A DNA stretch of 33,699 nucleotides from Burkholderiaceae bacterium (GCA_011525945.1 WYBJ01000012.1:1-33699); one strand, 5' to 3'. Counted from the first letter of the stretch, positions 24,023 to 33,575 are shown. The notes: generated from the sequence alone by a model not told the origin. A program made the numbers and translations.

Positions 24023-25174
24023 TCAAGGCCCTTCATCGGACGGCGTTCGCAGCTTGCGTGCCGCGTAGATCCTGGCCGGATGTTCGGTCAGCGCCTTCTC
24101 GTCGATATCGATGCCGAGCCCCGGGGCGGTAGGCAGATCGATGTAGCCGTTGCGCGGCTTCAATTGGTTGGGCGAAACCTTGTCGCCGAACTCGACGAAG
24201 GGCAGGAAGTATTCGGTGATGATGAAGTTCGGCATGGTCGCCGACGCATGCACGGTGGAAGCCAGTCCGAGTACCGTCGAATTGTAGTTGTGCGGCGATA
24301 CCGCGATGAAGTACGGCTCGGCCATCGCGGCGATCTCCTTCAACTCCAGGATGCCGCCCACGCATGCGACATCGGGATTGATGATGTCCGCGGCGCGCCG
24401 CTCGAACAGCGGCCGGAATCCTTGTTTAAGATAGGTGGCCTCGCCAATCACGATTGGCAGACCCGTCGCCTTGCGGATCTCGGCGAGTGCTTCCGCGTTC
24501 TCGGCCGCACACGGCTCTTCCAACCAATAGAGCCCGAACTCCTTCAGGCGCAGATCGAGCCGAATCGCGTGCATCGGCGCGAGCCTGCGGTGCTGCTCGA
24601 TCAGCAGATCGACCTTCGGGCCGACCGCTTCGCGCACTGCTTTCACGACGGCGACTGCGCGATCCTCGTGCTCCTTCGGGATGTAGCTGCGCCAAGGGCT
24701 GGGCAGCGGATCGAACTTCATCGCGTCGAACCCCGCCGCCACCACTTTCTCGGCCGCACGCGCGTAATCGGACGGCTCTTTCATGCCGTAGCTCCAGCCG
24801 TTGGCGTAGACGCGAATGCGATCACGACAGCGGCCGCCGAGCAGGTTGTAGACCGGCTGGTTCAGTGCCTTGCCGACGATGTCCCACAGCGCCTGTTCGA
24901 TGCCCGAGATCGCGCAAAAGAGCTCGAGCGAGCCGCGGCGGGCGGCGTAATCGTCGAACGCGAACTGGGTGAAGTGCTTGATATCGAACGGCGTGCGCCC
25001 GACCAGGTATGGCCCAAGCGCACTGACCTGCGCGAGCACCGGCTGATCCCGGTCGTACTGCGAATACGCCTCGCCCCAGCCGTGAATGCCGGCGTCCGTT
25101 TCCACCTTTACAAATACCAGGTTCTTGCGCCAGCCCGGGTGTACGCCGTAGCCGCTAACCTTGGTGATCTTCAT
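24023..25174 (-). CDS. Enolase-superfamily (mandelate racemase/muconate lactonizing type) dehydratase
   Basis: 383-aa protein with the N-terminal capping domain and C-terminal barrel of the mandelate racemase subgroup. Candidate active-site residues: Lys153 in the FDAMKFDPL strand, metal ligands Glu193 (with His195 in IEQHRR), Glu219 or Glu220 in YWLEEP, and Glu245 in VIGEATY, plus His295 in SPHNYN as the opposite-face base. The E/D-x-H motif on strand 3 and the late His resemble sugar-acid dehydratases such as galactonate dehydratase, so dehydration of an acid sugar is the best guess; the substrate is not defined. The ATG at 25174 has GAGGAG five bases upstream. It is the last gene of the minus-strand block running from hyuA. 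Confidence 0.85.
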   Translation of the reverse strand: MKITKVSGYGVHPGWRKNLVFVKVETDAGIHGWGEAYSQYDRDQPVLAQVSALGPYLVGRTPFDIKHFTQFAFDDYAARRGSLELFCAISGIEQALWDIVGKALNQPVYNLLGGRCRDRIRVYANGWSYGMKEPSDYARAAEKVVAAGFDAMKFDPLPSPWRSYIPKEHEDRAVAVVKAVREAVGPKVDLLIEQHRRLAPMHAIRLDLRLKEFGLYWLEEPCAAENAEALAEIRKATGLPIVIGEATYLKQGFRPLFERRAADIINPDVACVGGILELKEIAAMAEPYFIAVSPHNYNSTVLGLASTVHASATMPNFIITEYFLPFVEFGDKVSPNQLKPRNGYIDLPTAPGLGIDIDEKALTEHPARIYAARKLRTPSDEGP

Positions 25175-25250
25175 CGTCGCTCCTCGTTGCAAAATACCGC
25201 AGGCTCGTCGGTCCTGCGCAATGCTAACTCCGGGGGATGGTGCGGGATAG

Positions 25251-25661
25251 TCACGCTCGCGGCGGCAGCCGGTCGGTCGGTTCGCGCCGGAACTCGCCTT
25301 CGATCACATCCTGGGGCGCGTCGCCATCAAGCGGCCGCTCGGGCGGCAGCGGCCACAGCAGCAGCAGTATGGCGAGCACGTCGGTGATGACGCCGGGAAA
25401 GATGAGCAGCAGGCCCGCGACGACACTGCGCGCGCTGGCAAGCAACGCCCCGATCGGGGAGCGCTGCCTGCGCAAGCTGCCAGCGATGCGCAGGGCCCAG
25501 ACGAGCCTCTCCATGCGGATCAGCGCCACGCCGCACCCTGCCGCGAACACAAGCCAGGCAATGACCCACCAGCCGAAGCGCTCGCCCAGACGGAATAGAA
25601 GCCACGCCTCGAGCACCGGGAAGGCGAGCAGGGCGGCGAGAACCAGAAGGGCGCGAATCAT
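25251..25661 (-). CDS. fxsA: FxsA family membrane protein
   Basis: 136-aa inner-membrane protein with two N-terminal hydrophobic helices (about 2-20 and 27-47), a cytoplasmic stretch with ALRIAGSLRRQRSP, a long hydrophobic segment with LLLIFPGVITDVLAILLLL (about 85-105) and the conserved C-terminal DVIEGEFRRE. These match the FxsA family, named for suppressing F-plasmid exclusion of phage T7; its cellular role is otherwise unknown. The ribosome site is weak. It lies between the threonine-synthase-like gene (109 nt upstream) and the enolase-superfamily gene (76 nt downstream) and need not be functionally linked to them. Confidence 0.88.
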   Translation of the reverse strand: MIRALLVLAALLAFPVLEAWLLFRLGERFGWWVIAWLVFAAGCGVALIRMERLVWALRIAGSLRRQRSPIGALLASARSVVAGLLLIFPGVITDVLAILLLLWPLPPERPLDGDAPQDVIEGEFRREPTDRLPPRA

Positions 25662-25770
25662 CCGATTCGACTCACAACGATGGGCGTCAGCGCATCGGAC
25701 ACGCGTGGCTCTTCGAGCTCGCTTCGCCCCGACACGCGGCGGCAGCTGAAACGAACCCGAATCGCTCGCC

Positions 25771-26919
25771 TCATGCCGACATGCGTCGAGAACCGATACC
25801 GAGCAACTCCCCGATGCGCTCCCCCGCCTTGAGCCCCGAGCCGGTCAGCACCAGAACGGTGGTCTGCTGCGCAGTGATGACACCGCTTGCAATCAGCCGC
25901 GACAAACCGGCGGCGGCCGCGGCCGAAGTCGGCTCGACGTACAGTCCCTGGCGCGCAAGCATTGCGAGCGCGGCTCCGATCTCGTCTTCGCTCACCGCGA
26001 CGATCGAACCACCGCAATCGCGTACCGCCCGCAGCACTTCGCGCACCCGCGTGGGCTTCGACGATGCGATACCCTCGGCCACCGTAGGCTTGATCTCGGT
26101 CGGCACGAGCCGCTCTTCACCCACGGCGAACGCGTTGAAGTACGGCGCGCAGTTGGCCGCCTGCACGCCGAAAACGCGCGGTGTGGCGTCGATCTCGCCG
26201 TTGGCGCGGAGCTCGCGAAAACCGTGCTCGCAGCCCAGCACGTTGGACCCATAACCCAACGGCACCACGACGTTGTCCGGAGCGCGAAAGCCGAGCTGCT
26301 CCCACAGCTCGTAGGCGAGCGTCTTGGTGCCCTCGGCGAAGAACGCCTGCCAGTTGTGGCTGGCGTAGAAGATCTCCGCTGACATGGTCAGAGCCGCATC
26401 GGCCACGTCCTGGCGCGTTCCCGGGATCGTCACCACCTCGGCCCCGGTGGCCGCCATCTGTACAATCTTCGGATACGAGGCGGATTCCGGCACGAGGATA
26501 CGTGCCCGCATTCCCGCTGCGGCCGCATAGGCCGCCAGCGACGCGCCCGCATTACCCGATGAATCTTCCAGCACGTGCGTGATGCCGTGTCGCGCGAGAT
26601 AAGAAATCATCACGGTCATGCCGCGGTCCTTGAACGACCCGGTCGGCATCATGAATTCTAGTTTCGCCCGGATCGCGATCCCGCCCCAGCGCGCGTCGAT
26701 GAGCGGCGTCCAGCCCTCGCCCATGCTGACCGCGTGCACCCGCTCGACCCGTACGGCGGCAGCATAACGCCATACCGATCGGCACCCGGTATCGATGTCG
26801 CCGCGGCGAAGACCCGCGCCGGGCGTGAGGTTGAGATGACTGCCCCCGGGGGAGCGCCATAGTGGCCGCTCGACCGGGTAGGTCGATCCGTCGGCGGCAT
26901 CGACGTAGCGTACGTCCAT
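25771..26919 (-). CDS. Threonine-synthase-like PLP-dependent enzyme
   Basis: 382-aa fold type II PLP enzyme. Seen: MPTGSFKDRG with the PLP-binding Lys97, SSGNAGASLAAYAA as the phosphate/asparagine loop, and a C-terminal LTGSGLK motif. The N-terminus keeps a short zinc-ribbon-like region without an obvious Cys pair. The protein is nearest to the ThrC/threonine dehydratase group, but the location next to an aminotransferase and HyuAB suggests a catabolic ammonia-lyase or synthase rather than housekeeping threonine synthesis. The ATG at 26919 lies 8 nt after the preceding stop with no clear ribosome site, suggesting coupling; the GTG at 26949 would overlap the previous gene. Confidence 0.82.
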   Translation of the reverse strand: MDVRYVDAADGSTYPVERPLWRSPGGSHLNLTPGAGLRRGDIDTGCRSVWRYAAAVRVERVHAVSMGEGWTPLIDARWGGIAIRAKLEFMMPTGSFKDRGMTVMISYLARHGITHVLEDSSGNAGASLAAYAAAAGMRARILVPESASYPKIVQMAATGAEVVTIPGTRQDVADAALTMSAEIFYASHNWQAFFAEGTKTLAYELWEQLGFRAPDNVVVPLGYGSNVLGCEHGFRELRANGEIDATPRVFGVQAANCAPYFNAFAVGEERLVPTEIKPTVAEGIASSKPTRVREVLRAVRDCGGSIVAVSEDEIGAALAMLARQGLYVEPTSAAAAAGLSRLIASGVITAQQTTVLVLTGSGLKAGERIGELLGIGSRRMSA

Positions 26920-26927
26920 GCGATGCG

Positions 26928-28115
26928 TCAGACGCCGCGACGCGACCACTCTGCAGCCAGGTCCAGAACGCGGTCCACGTCGCGCTCGGTGTTGTACAGA
27001 TGCAGCGAGAACCGCAGCACTCCGCGCCGGATCGAGAGCTTGACTCGATGCGCGGTCAGATGATCGTGCAGCGACTGCATGCGCGCATCGCTCGTCGAAT
27101 CGTGGCCGCCCTGGCTCATCTCACCCACCGTGACGATGTGCGCCAGATGCGGCCCCGGTTCGCCGCCGCTGACGGGCAATCCCAGCGCGATGAGGCCGCG
27201 CGCGAGCCGATGCGACAAACCGAGCGCGTAGCGCTCGATCGCCTGCTGGCCAAACCCTGCAAGGTATCCCAGGATCGCGTCGGCGCTCACGGCAGCGGTG
27301 AAGTTGTAGTTGCCGAGGTCAAAACGGCGCGCTCCGCCGGCCAGGCGGTACTCGAAGCTGCCGAGATCGGCTTCGGACGCATCGCCCAGATCGACGCCAA
27401 AACGCGACAGATACGCCGGCTGCAGTCGGTCCGCGACCTCGCGGCGGCAATACAGAAACCCCATGCCGTAGAGCCCGAGCAGCCCCTTTTGCGTCGAGGC
27501 GGCGAGCGCATCGATGTTGAGCGCGGCGACGTCGTCGTCGAGCACGCCCACCGACTGGGCGGCATCGACCACCAGCAGCACGCCGCGTGCGCGGCACGCG
27601 GCGCCCAGCGCCGCCAGATCGGTGCGGAATCCCGGTGCGAACGAAACCGTCGCGCACGCGAGCACCCGCGTGCGCTCGTCGATGCGGGCAATCGCCTCGT
27701 CCACCGGCAGCGTGCCGGCGCGCGGCGCGACCATACGGATCTCCACGCCACGGCGCTGCAGGTTGAGCCAGACGTACACGTTGGCCGGGTGCTCGATTTC
27801 GGGGCAGACGATGAGGTTGTCGCCGGAGCGCCAGTCGATCGAGGCCGCAACGGCGGCGAGGCCTTCGGTGACGTTCTTGGTGAACGCGATCTCGTCGCGA
27901 GCGGCGTGCAGGTGTTGCGCGAGACGGCCGCGCACGCGCTCGATCGTGTCGAAGTAGGCGTGCTTGTCGAGCTCGGCATTCATGCGCTCGTCGAGGTGCG
28001 CCACGAGCGCGTCACGCGCAAAGCGCGGCAGCAGGCCGCGGGCCGATACGTCCATGTAGGTCCAGCGCTCGGTTGCCGGGAAATCACGGTGCGCTTGCGT
28101 CAGGTCGGTCGTCAT
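26928..28115 (-). CDS. Class V aminotransferase-fold PLP enzyme
   Basis: 395-aa fold type I PLP protein of the NifS/isopenicillin-N-epimerase group. Seen: FTKNVTEGL (phosphate side), CPEIEHPANVYVW, the VVDAAQSVG motif with Asp184 and Gln187 that contact PLP, and STQKG with Lys210 as the Schiff-base lysine. No desulfurase-type catalytic Cys loop was identified, so epimerase, lyase or aminotransferase chemistry is more likely than sulfur transfer. The ATG at 28115 has GAGG eight bases upstream; the frame extending to 28292 overlaps hyuB and is rejected. It lies 16 nt after hyuB and 8 nt before the next PLP gene, clearly one operon. Confidence 0.85.
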   Translation of the reverse strand: MTTDLTQAHRDFPATERWTYMDVSARGLLPRFARDALVAHLDERMNAELDKHAYFDTIERVRGRLAQHLHAARDEIAFTKNVTEGLAAVAASIDWRSGDNLIVCPEIEHPANVYVWLNLQRRGVEIRMVAPRAGTLPVDEAIARIDERTRVLACATVSFAPGFRTDLAALGAACRARGVLLVVDAAQSVGVLDDDVAALNIDALAASTQKGLLGLYGMGFLYCRREVADRLQPAYLSRFGVDLGDASEADLGSFEYRLAGGARRFDLGNYNFTAAVSADAILGYLAGFGQQAIERYALGLSHRLARGLIALGLPVSGGEPGPHLAHIVTVGEMSQGGHDSTSDARMQSLHDHLTAHRVKLSIRRGVLRFSLHLYNTERDVDRVLDLAAEWSRRGV

Positions 28116-28131
28116 GAGCTTCGCCTCGCCG

Positions 28132-29766
28132 TCAGTCCTTTGCCACCCGTCCCTCAATCTGATCACGCCGCAGCGCCTGCGCAGCGCGCGCACCCGGATC
28201 ACCGTAGCCCCCGCCGCCCGGCGTTGCGACGCGCAGTACGGTACCGCGCGGCAGCACCACCTCGCCCGCGGCGGATGGCAACTTGCGCTCATCGGCTGCC
28301 CCGGGATTGAACACGAATTCGCCCGCGCGTCCCGCCTCGCCGTTCGCCAAGCCCTCCGCCGGCACGTGCTGGCGCTCGGAGGAGAGGCTCACCGTCACGT
28401 CGTCGGCGAGGATGCGATAGTCGCGCACCACACCCATGCCGCCGCGGTACGTGCCAGCGCCGGCAGAATCGTCGCGCAGCGCGTAGCGTTCGATGCGAAA
28501 CGGATAGGCGTGCTCGAGCGCCTCCACGGGGAGGTTCGAGGCGCCCGATGCATGCACGCGCACCGCGTCGGCCCCGTCGCGATAAGGCCTCGCCCCCATG
28601 CCTCCGGCGATGGTTTCATAGTCGACGAAATAATCGCCGCTGCGTGGATCGGTGCCCGAGAGCACGATGAGGTGATGCGGGCCGCTGCGCGCCAGGGCCT
28701 TGTCCGGCATCGCCTGCGACAACGCGGCGGCGATCACGTCGCCGAGCACGCCGCAAGAGATCGAACGAGCGCCGACCGCGGCGGGTGGCGCGGGGCCGAC
28801 TACGGTTCCCGGCTCCGTCGCGACCGACAACGTGCGATAGTAACCGGCATTGGCTGGAACATCCGGGTCGAGCAGACTCTTCGCGACCGTGTACACCGTC
28901 GCAAGCAATGCCCGATGCGGGATGTTGCGCGCGCTTTCGAGCTGGCGGCCCGACCCGGCAAAATCGAAGTGAAGCTGTCCTTCGCTCACCGTCATCGCGA
29001 GGTTGATCAGGGTGCGACTGCCCTCGATATCGCCATCGAGAAAATCCTGTGCGCAGTAGCGGCCGCGCGGCAGGCGTGCAATCGCCGCGCGGAAGCGGCG
29101 CTCGGTGAAGTCGAGATAGGCGGCGATCGTGCTCTCGACCTGCGTGACGCCGTAGCGCGCGAGTAGGCCGCTCACCGAGCGCACGCCGACCACATTGGCG
29201 GCGAACTGTGCCTTCAGATCGCCCATTCGCTCTTGCGGCGTACGCGAATTGAGCAGGATCATCTCGATCAGGTCGCGCTCGGGCTCGCCCGAGCGCACGA
29301 TCCTCACCGGCGGGATGCGCAATCCTTCCTGAAAGATCGTCTTACACACCGCCGCCTCGCTCCCGGGCACCATCCCGCCCACATCGGCGTGGTGCGCGAT
29401 GTTGGCCACGTAGGCGACGATCCGTCCCTCGGCGAACACGGGCGCTATCACGTTGATATCGGGCAGGTGCGAGCCGCCCCCGTTATAGGGATCGTTGGCA
29501 GCGAACATGTCGCCCGGACGGATCTCGTCGGGCCGGAAACGCGCGCGAATCTCGTCCACCGCACCCACCATCGAGCCCAGGTGGATCGGCACGCGCTGCG
29601 CGAGCGCCACGACCTGACCGCCAGCATCGAAGATCGCGCTCGAGCAGTCGGCGCGTTCCTTGATGTTGGGCGAGAACGCCGTGCGCATCAAGGTCGCGCC
29701 CATCTCTTCGGCTGCGGCCAGGAGATGGCGTGCAACTACCTCGGCCCGGATCGGATCGACGTTCAT
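28132..29766 (-). CDS. hyuB: Hydantoinase B/oxoprolinase family protein
   Basis: 544-aa HyuB subunit of an ATP-dependent amidohydrolase or carboxylase-type complex. Seen: the family hallmarks FSPNIKERADCSSAIFD (about 31-48), IHLGSM, GDMFAANDPYNGGGSHLPD, IAHHADVGGMVPGS (metal-binding His pair) and the C-terminal glycine-rich GYGDPG. Relatives act on hydantoins, 5-oxoproline, or as acetone/acetophenone carboxylase subunits; which one applies here cannot be told. Its ATG overlaps the hyuA stop by four bases (ATGA), so the two subunits are co-translated. Confidence 0.92.
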   Translation of the reverse strand: MNVDPIRAEVVARHLLAAAEEMGATLMRTAFSPNIKERADCSSAIFDAGGQVVALAQRVPIHLGSMVGAVDEIRARFRPDEIRPGDMFAANDPYNGGGSHLPDINVIAPVFAEGRIVAYVANIAHHADVGGMVPGSEAAVCKTIFQEGLRIPPVRIVRSGEPERDLIEMILLNSRTPQERMGDLKAQFAANVVGVRSVSGLLARYGVTQVESTIAAYLDFTERRFRAAIARLPRGRYCAQDFLDGDIEGSRTLINLAMTVSEGQLHFDFAGSGRQLESARNIPHRALLATVYTVAKSLLDPDVPANAGYYRTLSVATEPGTVVGPAPPAAVGARSISCGVLGDVIAAALSQAMPDKALARSGPHHLIVLSGTDPRSGDYFVDYETIAGGMGARPYRDGADAVRVHASGASNLPVEALEHAYPFRIERYALRDDSAGAGTYRGGMGVVRDYRILADDVTVSLSSERQHVPAEGLANGEAGRAGEFVFNPGAADERKLPSAAGEVVLPRGTVLRVATPGGGGYGDPGARAAQALRRDQIEGRVAKD

Positions 29767-31844
29767 TGCGTCCCCTGCGCCGGCGATCCGGCCGCCGCCA
29801 GCTCCAGGTGCATGGCGCCGCTCGCATCGACCCGGAAACCAGCCTTGGGCGGCACCACCGTGGTCGTGTCCATCTGCTCGATGATGAGCGGCCCGTCGAA
29901 TTCAGTTCCCGCCGGCAGCAGATCGCGCTTGTACACAGGGGTGTTGACGAAACCGGTTTCCGGAAACCAGACGCTACGCGTCTCGGCAAGCGCCTGCACG
30001 ACGTTGCCGCCGGTGCTCGATCGCTCGAACGGCGGCTGCGGCCGTGGCACCGTGACGACCACGCGCAGGTTGACGATCTCCACCGGTTGTCCTGCCATGT
30101 CGTAACCGTAGAATTCGCGATGGCGCGCGTGGAATGCCGCGATCACCTGCTCCAGCGTCAATGGAAAGACGTTCGCCGAAGGGCACGGTTGGATCAGCTC
30201 GAAATTCTGACCGACATAGCGCAGATCGAGCGACCATTCGTACAGCGCCTGCGCATCCCCGCCAGCCTCGCCCGCGAGCCACGTCTCGGCTTGTGCGCGC
30301 AATTGGGCGAAACCCGCATTGATCGCTCCCAGATTGGTCGGTTCGGCGCGCATGAAGCGCGTCAGGCTGAAATCGCCGCGGATGTCCGCGTGCAGCAGCC
30401 CGATCGCCGACAGCAACCCCGGCCGAGGCGGAACGATCACCCGCCGGATGCCCATGTTGCGCGCGATGTCGGCGGCGTGTAGCGGCCCGGCGCCGCCGAA
30501 CGCCACCAGCGCGAACTCGCGCGGGTCTTCTCCCTGCTCGACCGAGATGACACGCACCGCCCCCATCATGTTGGCATTGACGATATCGAGAATGCCCGCG
30601 GCGGCGGCGAACAGGTCCACGCCCAGGGAAGAACAGAGCTCCCTTTCCACTGCCGCGCGCGCACGCGCGGGATAGACCACCATGCGCCCGCCGAGGAGCG
30701 TCTTCGGGTTGAGCCGACCGAGGACGACGTTGGCATCGGTGACGGTGGGACGCGTCCCGCCGCGGCCATATGCTGCCGGACCCGGTACGGCGCCCGCGCT
30801 CATCGGCCCCACCTTGAGCAAGCCGCCCGGATCGACCCAGGCGATACTGCCGCCGCCGGCGCCGATGGTATGGATGTCGATGCTGCGCGTGCGCACTGGA
30901 AATCCACCCATGTCACGCTGGCTCTTCTGCGCCGGGGTCAATGCACGAATGAGGCACACATCGGTGGATGTCCCGCCCATGTCGAAGGCGATCAGATCCT
31001 CGACCCCGAGCTGCCGACCGAGGCCGCGCGTACCCACCACGCCACCGGCCGGTCCCGAGACGAAGGTGTTGACCGGCATACGGCGCACGGCAGCCGGCGA
31101 CACCGCGCCGCCGTTCGACTGCATCACCCGTGGTGCGGCCGTCACGCCGAGCGCGCGCACGCCCTGCTCGAAGCGCCCCATGAAACGATCCATGATCGGC
31201 ATCAGGCTCGCGTTCACCACGGTGGTGGCGAAGCGCTCGAATTCGCGGAACTCCGACAACACCTCGTGCGAAGTGCACACGTAGGCATCGGGCCATGCTT
31301 CGCGCAGCACCTCGCGCGCGACGCGCTCATGCGAAGGGTTGGCGTACGCGTGCAGGAAACACACGGCTACCGCCTCCGCGCCCGTCGAGCGCAGCAACTC
31401 GGCCGCCCGCCGTAGCTGCGCTTCGTCGACGCGACCGAGCACCCGCCCCTCGTGATCGACGCGCTCGTCGATCTCGATCCGGCAGTCGCGGCTGGCCGGT
31501 GGTGTCGGCTTCGGCACATCGAGGTTGAAGTAGTGCGGCCGGCGCTGGCGGGCGAGCTCGATCACGTCGCGGAAACCCGCGGTCGTCACCATGCCCGTGC
31601 GCGCGGTCTTCCCTTCCAGCACGGCGTTGGTGGCGAGCGTCGTGCCAAGCACCAGGAAAGCGACCTGTGTGCGCGAGCCGCCCGCTTGCTCCACGATCTC
31701 GCCGATGCCCTGCAAGATGCCGCGTGATGGATCCTCGCTGGTGGTCGGCAGCTTGTGATAGCGGTAGTCGCCATGATCGACATCGACGAGCACGATATCG
31801 GTGAACGTGCCGCCGGTATCGATACCGATCCAGAATCGGCTCAT
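29763..31844 (-). CDS. hyuA: Hydantoinase A/oxoprolinase family protein
   Basis: 693-aa HyuA subunit with an actin-like ATPase fold. Seen: the N-terminal phosphate motif GIDTGGTFTDIVLVD (residues 7-21), LGTTLATNAVLEGK, the second ATPase motif FDMGGTSTDVCLI, and the family signature FGGAGPLHAADIA. Length matches HyuA (about 650-720). The upstream region lacks a good ribosome site, so a leaderless or coupled start is possible. It is the first gene of the hyuA-hyuB-aminotransferase-PLP enzyme operon and divergent from the MmgE/PrpD gene with 131 nt between starts. Confidence 0.92.
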   Translation of the reverse strand: MSRFWIGIDTGGTFTDIVLVDVDHGDYRYHKLPTTSEDPSRGILQGIGEIVEQAGGSRTQVAFLVLGTTLATNAVLEGKTARTGMVTTAGFRDVIELARQRRPHYFNLDVPKPTPPASRDCRIEIDERVDHEGRVLGRVDEAQLRRAAELLRSTGAEAVAVCFLHAYANPSHERVAREVLREAWPDAYVCTSHEVLSEFREFERFATTVVNASLMPIMDRFMGRFEQGVRALGVTAAPRVMQSNGGAVSPAAVRRMPVNTFVSGPAGGVVGTRGLGRQLGVEDLIAFDMGGTSTDVCLIRALTPAQKSQRDMGGFPVRTRSIDIHTIGAGGGSIAWVDPGGLLKVGPMSAGAVPGPAAYGRGGTRPTVTDANVVLGRLNPKTLLGGRMVVYPARARAAVERELCSSLGVDLFAAAAGILDIVNANMMGAVRVISVEQGEDPREFALVAFGGAGPLHAADIARNMGIRRVIVPPRPGLLSAIGLLHADIRGDFSLTRFMRAEPTNLGAINAGFAQLRAQAETWLAGEAGGDAQALYEWSLDLRYVGQNFELIQPCPSANVFPLTLEQVIAAFHARHREFYGYDMAGQPVEIVNLRVVVTVPRPQPPFERSSTGGNVVQALAETRSVWFPETGFVNTPVYKRDLLPAGTEFDGPLIIEQMDTTTVVPPKAGFRVDASGAMHLELAAAGSPAQGTQ

Positions 31845-31939
31845 CGGACAATAACGGGGAAGGATTGTTGGCGCGAGCGATGGAGAATAGCACGCGTGCC
31901 GGGGCCGAACCAGCGCCAGGCGCCGCGGGACTGCGGCGT

Positions 31940-31945
31940 TATACT
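31940..31945 (+). promoter_or_regulatory. Candidate -10 element of the MmgE/PrpD gene
   Basis: TATACT, 31 nt before the start codon, is a good -10 hexamer. No convincing -35 is seen about 17 nt upstream, so an activator may be needed. The divergent region to hyuA (31845-31975) is short and could be bound by a shared regulator encoded elsewhere. Confidence 0.4.
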
Positions 31946-31975
31946 GGCATCCCGATGCACGCTGGAGGATGCACC

Positions 31976-33388
31976 ATGAGCTCCGATGCCATCGTGAATG
32001 TGGCGAACGAGGCCGCGTATAGTTTCTCGCTTTGCGAAGCGATCGCCGGCTGGCGTTACGACCTTTTGCCCCCGCCGGTCGTGCGCACGCTGAAGGCGTT
32101 CCTGCTCGACCAGATCGGTGTCATCGCGGGCGCCGCGCACGCGCCGGGCATCGAGCCGCTGCACGCCCGACTCGCCCGCTGGGAGCCTGCTGGCAGCGCG
32201 ACCGCGCTCATCGGCAAGCGGCGGCTATCGCCGCCGAGCGCGGCGCTTGCCAACGGTGCTAGCGGGCACGCGCTCGACTACGACGATCAACACGACCCCG
32301 CACGCGTGCACACCAACTGCGTGGTTTTGCCGACGCTGCTCGCCGTCGCCGAGGACGTCGGGCCAATCGACGGCAAGCGCTTCATTGCCGCCTACGCGGT
32401 CGGCGCCGAGATCCACGCCCGCCTCGGGCTCGCGTGCTACAACAGCCTGGGCAAAGGCTGGCATCCGACAATGGTATTCGGCACGCTCGCCGCCGCCTTG
32501 GCCGGGGGCCATCTGCTCGGATTCGACGCACGCCGTCTCGCCGACACCCTGGGGATCGCGTTCCACCAGACGAGCGGCTCCGCGCAAAGCATGCGCGAGG
32601 CCGTGCTCACGAAACGCCTTGGCCCCGGATTCGCCGCCCGCGCCGCGGTACTGAGCGTCTTTCTCGCCGCCGATGGCATCGGCGGCACGCGCCGCACCCT
32701 GGAAGGCAACGCCGGACTGTTCTCGCTGTACGAGCGCGGCGAAGTGAAGCCTGAGTTGCTGATGAACGATCTCGCATCGCACTGGCGCATTCTCGAGTAC
32801 AGTCTGAAGCCCTACCCCTGCTGCCGCTGCAACCACGCCGCGATCGATCTGGCGATCGGATTGAACGCACGCGGAATTCGCCCTGAGCAGGTGAAGGGAA
32901 TCGAAATCCGACTCGGGCACGTCAACTGGCTCACCGTCGGCGCACCGTACGAACCGTCTCGCGACGATATCGTGCACGCGCAGTTCAACGTCGCGTACAG
33001 CTTCGCGCGTGCACTCACCGACGGGGCCGTCGGCTTGCGCAGCTACACCCGACCAGGCATCACCGATCCCGAGGTCGTGCGGCTGACGGCGCTCACCCGC
33101 GTAATCGACGACGCGTCGATCGAATCGACCGCGATCGAACCGGCACGCGTGAAGCTCACGCTGCGCGACGGGGTCACGCTGCAGGCCGGCACCGAGCGCA
33201 TCAAAGGAAGCCCCGCCGATCCGATGAGCGAGGCCGAGCGTATGGCCAAGCTCCGCGACTGCCTCGACTTCGGCCTCGGCACCGACCGCGCCGGCGCCGA
33301 TCGATTGGCGGGCGTACTGCAGCACATCGAGCGTGCAGCCGACGTCGCGGGCTCGATCGTGTCGGCGTTCCCCGACGCGCGCGGCTGA
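31976..33388 (+). CDS. MmgE/PrpD family protein
   Basis: 470-aa protein of the 2-methylcitrate dehydratase/cis-aconitate decarboxylase fold. Seen: SGHALDYDDQHD with the conserved Asp cluster (about residues 95-106), KGWHPTMVFG, where the His is a family catalytic candidate, and LKPYPCCRCNHAAID. Members dehydrate, decarboxylate or isomerise polycarboxylates; the substrate here is unknown and the propionate cycle genes are absent. The ATG at 31976 has GGAGG seven bases upstream; longer in-frame starts at 31865 and 31952 lack this. It is the only plus-strand gene in the second catabolic block and is divergent from hyuA, which suggests joint regulation. Confidence 0.9.
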   Translation: MSSDAIVNVANEAAYSFSLCEAIAGWRYDLLPPPVVRTLKAFLLDQIGVIAGAAHAPGIEPLHARLARWEPAGSATALIGKRRLSPPSAALANGASGHALDYDDQHDPARVHTNCVVLPTLLAVAEDVGPIDGKRFIAAYAVGAEIHARLGLACYNSLGKGWHPTMVFGTLAAALAGGHLLGFDARRLADTLGIAFHQTSGSAQSMREAVLTKRLGPGFAARAAVLSVFLAADGIGGTRRTLEGNAGLFSLYERGEVKPELLMNDLASHWRILEYSLKPYPCCRCNHAAIDLAIGLNARGIRPEQVKGIEIRLGHVNWLTVGAPYEPSRDDIVHAQFNVAYSFARALTDGAVGLRSYTRPGITDPEVVRLTALTRVIDDASIESTAIEPARVKLTLRDGVTLQAGTERIKGSPADPMSEAERMAKLRDCLDFGLGTDRAGADRLAGVLQHIERAADVAGSIVSAFPDARG

Positions 33389-33430
33389 GCCGCGCGCGGG
33401 CCGCCGGCGCGCGGAGCACAATCGCTCGCG

Positions 33431-33568
33431 ATGGTGATGCACCCGATCGCTTGGAAACTGCGTATCGACCCAAGGAGAAACCTAATCGCCGCGGTGAACG
33501 CGCGCTGCCTCGACGGTATCGAGTGCGCGGCGCTGTCGCGCAGGCGGTTCGACCGCCGCGGCATGTGA
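33431..33568 (+). pseudogene. Probable C-terminal remnant of a GFA-family gene
   Basis: A 45-codon frame ends with RNLIAAVNARCLDGIECAAL and then a short RRRFD-containing tail. This strongly recalls the C-terminus of glutathione-dependent formaldehyde-activating (GFA/CENP-V-type) proteins, which end in N-x-RCLDG followed by a RFDG-like tail. The upstream cysteine-rich zinc-binding core of that family is missing, and the preceding 40 bases after the MmgE stop do not contain it. It sits eight bases before the palindromic element, which may mark a past rearrangement. Recognition is from memory of the family only. Confidence 0.4.
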
Positions 33569-33575
33569 CGGCCTG

